A stretch of 64,000 nucleotides of DNA from DASPHG01 sp963748315 (GTDB lineage: Bacteria; Actinomycetota; Thermoleophilia; Solirubrobacterales; Thermoleophilaceae), in contig CAVVIK010000006.1 of NCBI GenBank assembly GCA_963748315.1, forward strand, positions 1,269,715 to 1,333,714, given 5' to 3'. Every line of letters starts with the position of its first letter. The stretch's first letter is position 1. Shown piece after piece: positions 8,315 through 15,453 of this stretch. A model generated the notes under the pieces. That model did not search any database, had not been told where the DNA came from, and saw only the letters and a program-made list of their open reading frames with translations. The position numbers and the translations under genes were made by a program.

Positions 8315-8869
8315 CTAATTCTCGCGCACGAGTGGCGCCACGGTTTCACGCATGAACTCGTCGTCGACGGGACCCCGGCGCGACGCGGCGATCCGCCCGT
8401 CGCGGTCGATCACGAAGGTCTCGGGGTAGGCGACGATTCCGAGGTCGTCCTGCGTCGACCCGTCCTTGTCGCGCAGGTGCGGATAGGTGAGGTCGTACTT
8501 GTCGATGAAGTCCTCGGCGTCGCTCGTCACGTCGAGCACGTCGACGCCGAGCACCGTCGCGTCTTGCTTGGAGATCCTCTTGTGCCAGCGCTCGAGCAGA
8601 GGCGACTCGTCCCTGCACGGCTCGCACCACGAGGCCCAGTAGTTGAGCACCACGACCTGGCCGCGCCAGTCGTCGAGCGAGCGCTCCGCGCCCCCCTCGA
8701 GGGGAGGCAGCGAGAACTCGGGCGCCGGCTCCCCGTTCACGGAGTCCTTCGGCTCCTCGGAGGCCACGCCGTACGCGAGCAGCGCGATCAGCCCGACCAC
8801 GCCGGCGACTACGAGAACCACCACCGCGGAGGGCCGCTTCACCTCGTCCGAGGGTACTGCCGAGGCCAT
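8315..8869 (-). CDS. TlpA/ResA-type membrane-anchored thiol-disulfide oxidoreductase
   Basis: The 184-residue protein has an N-terminal TM anchor (about residues 15-35), then a thioredoxin fold outside the membrane. The domain opens with PAPEFSLPPLEGG, carries the redox site WCEPC at residues 81-85, then the AhpC/TSA-type insertion ATVLGVDVLDVTSDAEDF and the cis-proline segment IVAYPETFVIDRDG. Such proteins reduce extracytoplasmic disulfides, notably apocytochrome c, using electrons from CcdA. It leads the operon that ends in ccmH and ccdA, which supports that role. The start lies 27 bases from the divergent tRNA-Gly gene. Confidence 0.92.
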   Translation of the reverse strand: MASAVPSDEVKRPSAVVVLVVAGVVGLIALLAYGVASEEPKDSVNGEPAPEFSLPPLEGGAERSLDDWRGQVVVLNYWASWCEPCRDESPLLERWHKRISKQDATVLGVDVLDVTSDAEDFIDKYDLTYPHLRDKDGSTQDDLGIVAYPETFVIDRDGRIAASRRGPVDDEFMRETVAPLVREN

Positions 8870-8896
8870 GCGCGGCCTCTAGAATCGCGGCCCAGC

Positions 8897-8969
8897 GCGG
8901 ACGTAGCTCAGTTGGTAGAGCGTCGGCTTCCCAAGCCGAAGGTCGCGGGTTCGAAGCCCGTCGTCCGCT
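8897..8969 (+). tRNA. tRNA-Gly (anticodon CCC)
   Basis: A full cloverleaf is visible. The acceptor stem GCGGACG (8897-8903) pairs with CGTCCGC (8962-8968), with T8969 as discriminator. The D-arm contains AGCTCAGTTGGTAGAGC. The anticodon stem TCGGC/GCCGA closes loop TTCCCAA with CCC at 8930-8932. The T-arm is CGGGTTCGAAGCCCG. CCA is not encoded; four T residues follow, and then the ATG of the next gene. Confidence 0.97.
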
Positions 8970-8973
8970 TTTT

Positions 8974-9414
8974 ATGGCGCTTCAGCGGATGGACAACGTT
9001 CTCATCGTTGTCGACGACCTCGAGGCTGCCAAAGCGTTCTTCGCCGAGCTCGGTATGGAGCTGGAAGGCGAGACGACGGTCGAGGGGCCTTGGGCGGGCC
9101 GCGTCGTCGGGCTCGACGACGTCCGTGCCGACATCGCCATGATGCGGACCCCGGACGGCCACGGCCGGGTTGAGCTGTCGAAGTTCCACACGCCGCCGGC
9201 GATCAGGGCCGAGCCGGAAAGCGCGCCGGCGAACACGCTGGGCATACGCCGCATCATGTTCGCTGTCGACGACATCGACGACGTCGTTGCGCGCCTGCGC
9301 AACCACGGTGGCGAACTCGTCGACGAGATCGCGCAGTACGAGGACAAATACCGGCTCTGCTTCCTGCGTGGCCCTGAGGGCATCATCATCGGGCTGGCCG
9401 AGCAGCTCAGCTGA
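8974..9414 (+). CDS. VOC superfamily (glyoxalase/bleomycin-resistance-like) protein
   Basis: The 146-residue protein has two beta-alpha-beta-beta-beta modules: the first opens with MDNVLIVVDDLEAAKAFFAEL, the second with IRRIMFAVDDIDDVVARL and ends with FLRGPEGIIIGLAEQL. Candidate metal ligands include the glutamate in VELSKF and the final-strand glutamate. The substrate is unknown. The first ATG begins only 4 bases after the tRNA-Gly; the second ATG (8989) starts exactly at the first strand and is equally plausible. No Shine-Dalgarno sequence is evident, suggesting readthrough from the tRNA promoter. Its end overlaps the convergent methyltransferase by 8 bases. Confidence 0.87.
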   Translation: MALQRMDNVLIVVDDLEAAKAFFAELGMELEGETTVEGPWAGRVVGLDDVRADIAMMRTPDGHGRVELSKFHTPPAIRAEPESAPANTLGIRRIMFAVDDIDDVVARLRNHGGELVDEIAQYEDKYRLCFLRGPEGIIIGLAEQLS

Positions 9415-10057
9415 GCTCGAACATCCACAGCTCGCGCAGCCGGCTGCGCAGGCGCAGTGGCCGCTTGAAGTCGAGCTCCTTCGCGCGCCCGGTCGCCATC
9501 AGGAGCTCGCGGTCCGGGGCGGACATGAAGAAGTAGACGAGCCGCAGCGGGCGGGGGCGGCGCTCGAGCGACGCGAACAGCTGCTTCAGGACCTCCTCGA
9601 ACACGTGCGGCGGGAACGGGCAGTAGAAGTAGGCGATCGTCAGCTCGTCCGGCACCTCCCATTGCGTGGCGTCCGCGCTGATCACGTCGACGTCGCAGCG
9701 CAGCCGGTCGCGGTTGCGGTCGAGGTTCTCGCGCGCGACGTCGTTGAGCTCCTCCGACATCTCGACGCCGATGACGCGCTTGAACGGCTCGCGCGCGGCA
9801 ATGATCAGGACGCGGCCCATCCCCGAGCCGTAGTCCACGAACACGTCGTCGCCGGTTATGCGGAGCTGCTTGAAGACGTGGCGCAGGACCGTCCACGACG
9901 AGGGGCGATACAGGCCGCCGCGGTATTCGTCACCGGTCGGAAAGCCGAGCTCCTCGGGCGGAATGTGGCCACTCGACTTGATGCGGTAGTGGCGCTCGTT
10001 CCACTTGTCGAACTGATGCCAGACCCTCCACTTGAGCCGGCCCGCGAAGTCGCGCAT
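9407..10057 (-). CDS. Class I SAM-dependent methyltransferase
   Basis: From the ATG at 10057 the product is 216 residues. The glycine-rich SAM motif is VFVDYGSGMGRVLIIAA, followed by VIGVEMSEEL (acidic end of strand 2), VDVISADATQWEVP, and a post-motif YFYCPFP in place of the usual NPPY-type strand 4. The N-terminal region is basic and helical (FAGRLKWRVWHQFDKWNERH). The substrate is unknown. A GTG at 10090 in the same frame would add 11 residues but would overlap the divergent gene. It faces another methyltransferase of a different subfamily. Confidence 0.87.
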   Translation of the reverse strand: MRDFAGRLKWRVWHQFDKWNERHYRIKSSGHIPPEELGFPTGDEYRGGLYRPSSWTVLRHVFKQLRITGDDVFVDYGSGMGRVLIIAAREPFKRVIGVEMSEELNDVARENLDRNRDRLRCDVDVISADATQWEVPDELTIAYFYCPFPPHVFEEVLKQLFASLERRPRPLRLVYFFMSAPDRELLMATGRAKELDFKRPLRLRSRLRELWMFELS

Positions 10058-10082
10058 CAGTGCGTTGTAGCGTGCGCCGCCG

Positions 10083-10925
10083 ATGTCCACGGCGCCGCTC
10101 CCTCCCGAGGCCCTCGCGATCCGCGTTGGCGTGAACGACCCGTCGGCCGCGCTCGAGTCGTTCGACGCGCTCGGCGCTGACGGTCGCAGGCGGATCGTCG
10201 ACATCCTTCCGGCCGGCTGGAGCTTCGAAGGCAGGCGCGTTCTCGACTTCGGCTGCGGCCCGGGCAAGGTGCTGCGGCACTTCCTCGACGAGGCCGGCCG
10301 CGCGCAGTTCGAGGGGTGCGACATCCACCGCCCGAGCGTCGAGTGGGTCGAGCGGCATCTCAACCCGCCGGTGCGCGCGTTCGTGAACGAGGAGTCGCCG
10401 CCGCTTCCGCGCCCGGACGGCAGCTACGACCTGATTTGGGCGATGTCCGTCTTCACGCACCTGGCCGAGGGGTCGCTCGACTGGCTGCTCGAGCTTCATC
10501 GGGTGCTGGACGAGGGCGGGCTGCTCGTCGCGACCACGCTCGGGCGGGCGATGTGGGAGTCACGCGAAGACGTCCCATGGGACGAGGACGCGATCGGGAT
10601 GGCGGTGGTGGGACACGGCGAGCCATGGGACGCCGGCGGTCCCGTGACCTACATATCGCGCTGGTGGCTCGAGGATCACTGGGGCCGGCTGTTCGATGTC
10701 GTCGATGTCAGAGAGGGCGAGGCGCCGGGGGAGCACACGCTGGTGCTCCTGCGCAAGCGCTCGGTGAACCTCGGCCGCGACGAGCTCGAGGCCGCGCGGG
10801 ACGAGCGCGAGGTGGCTGCGCTCCGGACACAGGTCGAGCTCCTGCGCCGAGACATCGACCGGCTGCGCGAGAAGCCGGACGGCTCGGGAGGGCTCCTCGC
10901 GCGGTTCCTCCGTCGCCCCGGCTAG
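10083..10925 (+). CDS. Class I SAM-dependent methyltransferase with C-terminal coiled coil
   Basis: The 280-residue protein has the SAM motif VLDFGCGPGKVLRHF, the strand-2 acidic turn FEGCDIHRPSVEW, YDLIWAMSVFTHL (motif IV) and ELHRVLDEGGLLV, the pattern of methyltransferase type 11/12 domains. The last ~50 residues form a charged heptad helix ending in a short basic tail. Such C-terminal coils occur in methyltransferases acting on surface glycans, but the substrate is not known here. The stop overlaps the convergent DUF1905 gene within CTAG. Confidence 0.87.
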   Translation: MSTAPLPPEALAIRVGVNDPSAALESFDALGADGRRRIVDILPAGWSFEGRRVLDFGCGPGKVLRHFLDEAGRAQFEGCDIHRPSVEWVERHLNPPVRAFVNEESPPLPRPDGSYDLIWAMSVFTHLAEGSLDWLLELHRVLDEGGLLVATTLGRAMWESREDVPWDEDAIGMAVVGHGEPWDAGGPVTYISRWWLEDHWGRLFDVVDVREGEAPGEHTLVLLRKRSVNLGRDELEAARDEREVAALRTQVELLRRDIDRLREKPDGSGGLLARFLRRPG

Positions 10926-11188
10926 TTCAGCCGCTCGTCCAGGCGCACATCGACCGTGTCACCGGCTTCCTTGCCGATGGCCTTGCGGATCTCCGCTTTG
11001 ACGGGCAGCCGGTGCGTGCCGTCGCCCTGCGCCATGAACGCGCTCTCGAACGGCTCGCCGTCGATCGTGCCGCGCACCTTGACCAGTCCCTTGGTCCCGA
11101 AGAACTCGGCGGAGCCGTCCCAGACGATGCAGGTCCAGGCGCCCTTGTTGTCGCCCTTCTGAAGCCGGGCTGAGAACTTCTTCAGCAC
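10922..11188 (-). CDS. DUF1905 domain protein
   Basis: The 88-residue protein starts at GTG and is a complete DUF1905 domain: FSARLQKGDNKGAWTCIV at the start, then VKVRGTIDGEPFESAFMA, and HRLPVKAEIRKAIGKEAGD with VDVRLDE at the end. In many bacteria this beta-rich domain is fused upstream of a YdeI/OmpD-associated domain. Here the YdeI-like segment is a separate small gene directly upstream with a 7-base overlap, so the order is reversed. Its biochemical function is unknown. Confidence 0.85.
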   Translation of the reverse strand: MLKKFSARLQKGDNKGAWTCIVWDGSAEFFGTKGLVKVRGTIDGEPFESAFMAQGDGTHRLPVKAEIRKAIGKEAGDTVDVRLDERLN

Positions 11189-11379
11189 GTTCCACGCCTC
11201 CTTCCCTCGCGCAACATCTGCGCGGCCGTTGCGATTCGCCTTTCGCGGGTCTCAGGCATCTTCGCCTGCTCGATCGGCTGGACGTACCGCCGCTGCTGGC
11301 TGTAGGAGAGGCTGTCGAAGAACCGCAGGGCGTCGTCGTCGAGCCAGGGCTCCAAGTCGGCGGGTAGCGAGTCGATCAT
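11182..11379 (-). CDS. Small YdeI/OmpD-associated (PF13376-like) protein
   Basis: The 65-residue product starts at ATG 11377-11379. The helix LPADLEPWLDDDALRFFDSL is followed by SYSQQRRYVQPIEQAK and ETRERRIATAAQMLREGRR, which is the PF13376 signature (bacteriocin-protection YdeI/OmpD-associated). It overlaps the DUF1905 gene and is certainly cotranscribed with it. In fused relatives the order is DUF1905 then this domain. The start could lie upstream in frame, but that region is the promoter space of the divergent crotonase gene. Confidence 0.75.
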   Translation of the reverse strand: MIDSLPADLEPWLDDDALRFFDSLSYSQQRRYVQPIEQAKMPETRERRIATAAQMLREGRRRGTC

Positions 11380-11433
11380 GTCTTTAAGACGACCCGGGCT
11401 GCTGAAACTAATCGCCGCGCGGATAATCAGCGC

Positions 11434-12228
11434 ATGCTGAAGACAGACTCTCCATCCGCCGCCGTTCGCCTCCTCACGCTCGACCGTCCCGACGACCTCA
11501 ACGCGATGACCGCCGAGCTGTGCGGCGCGCTGCACGAGGAGCTCGATCGGATCGCCTCGGACCGTGCGTGCCGCGCCGTCGTGCTCACCGGCGCTGGACG
11601 CGCGTTCTGCGTGGGGCTCGACCTGAAGGGCTACGGCGAGGCGCCCGGCAACGACGGCACCGACAACGCGCGCGACCGGCTCGGCAACCAGGAGCACATG
11701 TCGCGCCTGATCCTCAAGCTGCGCGAGACGCCGCAGCCGGTGATCGCGGCCGTCAACGGGCCGGCCGCGGGGTTCGGGCTCGCGCTCGCGCTCGGGAGCG
11801 ACATCCGCTACGCCGCGCCGGAGGCGGTCTTCCGCGCGGTCTTCCTGAACGTCGGCGTCTCGAACTGCGACATGGGCACGAGCTGGCTGCTGCCGCGTCT
11901 GATCGGCGCCTCGCGCGCACACGAGCTGATGCTGACCGGACGCCGCGTGCGCGCCGACGAGGCGGAGCGCATCGGCCTGGTCGCCGAGGTCGTCGACGCC
12001 GACTCGCTCGTGGACCGCGCGCTCGAAGCGGCCGATCAGATCGCGGCGTGGACCCCGTGGGGAATCCGGTTGACGAAGCAGGGGATGTGGAGCGCGCTCG
12101 AGATCCCGTCGGAGCGCGCTGCGATCGAGTACGAGGACCGCCAGCAGATCATGGCCCTGCACGGCACCGCGCCGGCTGAGGCGGTCACGGCGTTCCTGGA
12201 GAAGCGGCCAGCGGAGTTCGCGGACTGA
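11434..12228 (+). CDS. Enoyl-CoA hydratase/isomerase (crotonase) family protein
   Basis: The 264-residue protein has the crotonase fold markers: oxyanion-hole segments GRAFCVGLDLKG and NGPAAGFGLALALGSDI, then SNCDMGTSWLLPRLIG and LTGRRVRADEAERIGLV, and a C-terminal trimerisation helix region. The two glutamates that catalyse hydration in classical enoyl-CoA hydratase are not at their aligned places (alanine in LALALGSD, phenylalanine in RAVFLNVG). An aspartate in the CDMG segment resembles that of dienoyl-CoA isomerase-like members, so isomerase or another CoA chemistry is more likely. The next gene overlaps by one base (TGATG). Confidence 0.9.
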   Translation: MLKTDSPSAAVRLLTLDRPDDLNAMTAELCGALHEELDRIASDRACRAVVLTGAGRAFCVGLDLKGYGEAPGNDGTDNARDRLGNQEHMSRLILKLRETPQPVIAAVNGPAAGFGLALALGSDIRYAAPEAVFRAVFLNVGVSNCDMGTSWLLPRLIGASRAHELMLTGRRVRADEAERIGLVAEVVDADSLVDRALEAADQIAAWTPWGIRLTKQGMWSALEIPSERAAIEYEDRQQIMALHGTAPAEAVTAFLEKRPAEFAD

Positions 12229-13106
12229 TGGCCTGGTCCGACGAGGTCGACGCGGTCATCGACGGCGACCTGACCGCCGGGCTCGCCTATGTGACTCCGG
12301 CGGGCGGCGTCGTGGTCACCGCCGTCGCGCCGATCGGCCTTCACGATCGCGCGGCCGGGACGGTCGGGTTCACGACGTCGCTCGGCTTCGGCAAGAAGCT
12401 CGAGCGGATCAAGCGCAACCCGAAGGTCGCGCTCGTCTACCACGCGCGCGAGCACGGCTTCGCGGAGGGCGAGCTCTACGTGGTCGTTCAGGGCATTGCA
12501 CGGCCGACGACGAATCCGGACCGCGACTTCCTCGAGAACGTCATCGCGAAAAAAGCCGAGCGCTTCATGGGCCCGCCGAAGCGCGGCTTCTTCTGGGACC
12601 GCTGGCTCGAGGCGTACTACTCCGACCGGGTGCCGGTCACCGTCGACGTCGAGCGCGTGCTCACGTGGCCGGGGGACGACCTGGTGAGCGCGGCGCCGTC
12701 GCAATCGCCGCCGAAGAACGGGACCGGCCCGCGCGTCGAGCCGTTGAAGATGGACCTGCCGCACCGGCTGCTCGGCTGGACGGGCACGAACGGGTTCCCC
12801 GAGGTCGTGCCGGTCGACGCGCGCCCCGCCGCCGACGGGTGGATCGACGTCGAGTCGCCGGCGGGGCTTCCGGCTGGGGAGCGCCGGGCCGGCCTGCTCG
12901 CGCACGACTACAACGCGAAGCTGATCGGGCTCGAGGCGCGCCAGCACACCGGATGGCTCGAGACGGGAGACGGCTGGCGCGGGCGGTACGCGCCGCACAC
13001 CGTGTCGAAATTCAAGGCGCCGGCCAACAAGACCGTGCTGCTGCTCGCGAACGGGTTCCTGGCGCGCCGCGGGCTCAAGAAGGCGCGCCGCGCAGCAGCG
13101 AAATAG
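12228..13106 (+). CDS. FMN/F420 split-barrel (pyridoxamine 5'-phosphate oxidase-like) protein
   Basis: The 292-residue protein opens with a split-barrel domain (residues ~10-150): VVVTAVAPIGLHDRAAGT, VGFTTSLGFGKKLERIKRNP, KVALVYHAREHG and ELYVVVQGIA, the strand order of PNPOx-like flavin or deazaflavin enzymes. A second half (~165-290) is probably a related barrel, with GFPEVVPVDARPA and a basic C-terminal tail. The cofactor may be FMN or F420; the sequence alone does not decide. It is cotranscribed with the crotonase (TGATG overlap). Confidence 0.75.
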   Translation: MAWSDEVDAVIDGDLTAGLAYVTPAGGVVVTAVAPIGLHDRAAGTVGFTTSLGFGKKLERIKRNPKVALVYHAREHGFAEGELYVVVQGIARPTTNPDRDFLENVIAKKAERFMGPPKRGFFWDRWLEAYYSDRVPVTVDVERVLTWPGDDLVSAAPSQSPPKNGTGPRVEPLKMDLPHRLLGWTGTNGFPEVVPVDARPAADGWIDVESPAGLPAGERRAGLLAHDYNAKLIGLEARQHTGWLETGDGWRGRYAPHTVSKFKAPANKTVLLLANGFLARRGLKKARRAAAK

Positions 13107-13131
13107 GGCCTGCGCACGGATACTGGGGTTG

Positions 13132-13683
13132 ATGGCGAAGGCCGTCAGAACGACGATCGACCCCGGGAAGCCGCTACGAAAGCGGCGGACGGTCGACGAG
13201 CGGCTGCTGGTTCGCTGGCCCTGGCTGTTCGTGCGGCTCGCGCGCGTTTTCGAGCGAATGCCGCCGCGCTCGCGGATCCGGCGGGCGGTCCTAGGCCGGG
13301 GCGTGCACTCCGCCTGGGGCGCATGGTCGCGCGGTGACCTTGACCTGGTGCTCGTGCGCTACGCGCCGGACGTCGTCCTGGACGCGATCCCGAACATGAT
13401 CGCGGCCGGCATGTCCCGTACGTATGAGGGCCATGAGGGGATCCGCCGGCTCTCCGCCGACTGGGGCGAGGCGTGGGAGAAGATGGGCGTCGTGCCGGTC
13501 GAAGTCCTGGATTTCGGCGACTGCGTGTTGACCTATGGCCGCGGGCAAGTGCAGGCTCGCGGCCTCGACATCGAATTCGAGTACGACGTCTACTCGGTCG
13601 TCTGGTGGGACCGCGGCTTGATTGTGCGCCACCGCGACTTCACCGACCGCGAGGAGGCGCTGCGCGCGGTCGAGGCGGGCTAG
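13132..13683 (+). CDS. SnoaL/NTF2-like domain protein
   Basis: From the ATG at 13132 the product is 183 residues. A basic, amphipathic N-terminal region (~1-60) precedes an NTF2-like cone fold: WSRGDLDLVLVRYAPDVVLD, the EGHEGIRRLSADWGEAWEK helix and strands ending in VVWWDRGLIVRHRDF. These folds serve as isomerases or ligand-binding modules; no catalytic residues are specific enough to name a reaction. A TTG three bases earlier is less likely as the start. The stop overlaps the convergent subtilase stop within CTAG (13680-13683). Confidence 0.8.
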   Translation: MAKAVRTTIDPGKPLRKRRTVDERLLVRWPWLFVRLARVFERMPPRSRIRRAVLGRGVHSAWGAWSRGDLDLVLVRYAPDVVLDAIPNMIAAGMSRTYEGHEGIRRLSADWGEAWEKMGVVPVEVLDFGDCVLTYGRGQVQARGLDIEFEYDVYSVVWWDRGLIVRHRDFTDREEALRAVEAG

Positions 13684-14949
13684 TCGACCCGGTCGCCGAT
13701 CGCCGTCAGCGCCTTGCGTGCGTTCAGGCGGCCGTCGTAGGCGACCTTCCCGTCGAGCGCGGGCGGCTTGTCGACCTTGCGCCTGATCACGTAGCGCAGG
13801 TCCTCGTACGTGGCGTCCGATTCTTGCTTCTTCAGCAGCGCGGCGACGCCGGCCGCAAACGGCGCGGCCATCGACGTGCCCGACAGCACCCTGTAGCCGC
13901 CGCCGAGGTAGGTGGAACGGATGTCGTCGCCCGGTGCCGCCACGTCCACCTCGGTCGAGCCGAAGTTGGAGAACGAGGCCAGCTTGTCATTGGCCGTCGA
14001 GGCGGCGACGGCGAGGATGTTGTCGTCGTTGAACGCCGCGGGGTACTCGGGCGACTTGTCGATGTTCTCGCCGTTGTTGCCCGCCGCCACGACGAGAAGC
14101 GCTTTCTTCTTCTTCGCGAACTTGACCGCGTCGTGCAGCGCCTCGGACTTGCCGCTCGTGCCGAACGAGCAGTTGATGATCTTCGCGCCGCTCTTGACCG
14201 CGTACTCGATCCCGGCGATCGCGTCCGAGGTCGTGCCGCGCCCGCGCGAGTCGAGGAACTTGACCGGCACGACCTTCCCCGACCAGCAGACGCCCGCGAC
14301 GCCCGTCCCGTTGTTGCCGCGTCCGGCCACGATTCCGGCGACGTGGGTGCCGTGGCCCTCGTCGTCCTTACCGGACCCCTTGCCCTTGATCGCGTTGAAG
14401 CCGTGGGCGTCGTCGACATACCCGTTCTTGTCGTCGTCCTTGCCGTTGCCGGGCTTGTCCTTGCTCTCGACGATGTTCGACTTGAGGTCCGGGTGGTCGA
14501 AGTCGACGCCGGTGTCGAGCACCGCGACCTTCGCGCAGCCCGTCCGCGTCGCCCACGCGTCGGGCGCGTCGATGTCGTAGTCGTCGGGGCTGTCGCCGAG
14601 CGCGTACTGGGAGGCGTAGAGCGGGTCGTCAGGAGTCTTGGCGGAGGCGAAGTTGAGGTAGTCGCGCTCGGCGTACGTCACCTCCGCCCTCCGCGACAGC
14701 CGCCTGCGCAGGATTCGAAGCGAGGTACCCGAGCGCGGGCGGACGACCGCCAGCCTTCCGTCCCGGACCGCCCGGAAGCGCTCGGAGATCCGGCCGCTGT
14801 CGGTCGCCGAGGACCTGCTCCTGGCGGTCCTTCGAGACGCCCTTCTCGAAGCCGACCAGCAGCTGGCCGGACACGGCGGGAGGGGCGGCACTGGCCGGCG
14901 CGCAGCAGAGGAAACTGCCGACGCACGCAATGAACGCGGCTGCCTTCAT
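13680..14949 (-). CDS. Secreted subtilisin-like S8 serine peptidase, one apparent frameshift
   Basis: From ATG 14947-14949 a signal peptide (KAAAFIACVGSFLCCAPASA) leads into an inhibitor-I9-type propeptide, GQLLVGFEKGVSKDRQEQV. The propeptide then continues in another frame from about 14803 (ATDSGRISERFRAVRDGR); removing one base, for example a C of GTCC, joins them. The catalytic domain has the Asp in VAVLDTGVDFDHPDL, His in DDEGHGTHVAGI, Asn in VVAAGNNGEN and Ser in LSGTSMAAPFAAG. The corrected length is about 422 residues. It is likely an autoprocessed extracellular protease. The second frame alone lacks any secretion signal, which supports an indel rather than a separate gene. Confidence 0.88.
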
Positions 14950-15003
14950 GCGCCAGACGCTACATGGCAGCGCGATCATCACCGCCTGCTAAGAAGGGGC
15001 CGG

Positions 15004-15453
15004 ATGCCGAAGCTGATCCTGCTGGTCGCCGTGGGGCTTTCGCTCGCCGTCGGCGGCTGTGGCGGGGACGACGACGAGACCACGACCGGAAGCGGGACGA
15101 CCGACACCGTCCAGGCCGAGACGCAGGCGACGACGCTCCCTGTCTCGATGACGGAGTTCAAGTTCACGCCGGCGAACCCGGAGCTCGCGCGCGGGCGGCT
15201 CGAGATCACGGCCACCAACAAGGGCAAGACTCCGCACACGCTCGTCCTACTGAAGACGGACGCCGATCCGAGCAAGCTCCCGAGGCGGGGAGACAACGTG
15301 TCCCAGAAGAAGAGCGTCGGTGAGATCCCGCCGCTGGTGCCGGGGGAGAGCGCATCCCACACGTTCGACCTCAAGCCGGGCAAGTACGTGATGGTCTGCA
15401 ACGTCCCGGGCCACTACGACGCGGGGATGTACGGGACGTTGACGGTGCGCTAG
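15004..15453 (+). CDS. Cupredoxin-domain (blue copper) lipoprotein
   Basis: The 149-residue protein starts MPKLILLVAVGLSLAVGGC with a lipobox ending at Cys ~19, then a Thr-rich spacer. The cupredoxin domain has the type-1 copper ligands in the right order: His in TPHTLVLL, Cys in VMVCNVPGH, His in the same motif and Met in DAGMYGTLTV. It would be a membrane-anchored extracytoplasmic electron carrier or copper binder. It is monocistronic, and its stop shares CTAG with the convergent P450 gene. Confidence 0.92.
   Translation: MPKLILLVAVGLSLAVGGCGGDDDETTTGSGTTDTVQAETQATTLPVSMTEFKFTPANPELARGRLEITATNKGKTPHTLVLLKTDADPSKLPRRGDNVSQKKSVGEIPPLVPGESASHTFDLKPGKYVMVCNVPGHYDAGMYGTLTVR

Noticed and set aside
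8897..8969. tRNA-Gly as an integration site of a genomic island
   Set aside because: No repeated tRNA 3' end and no integrase were seen within the window; the flanking genes are ordinary operons.
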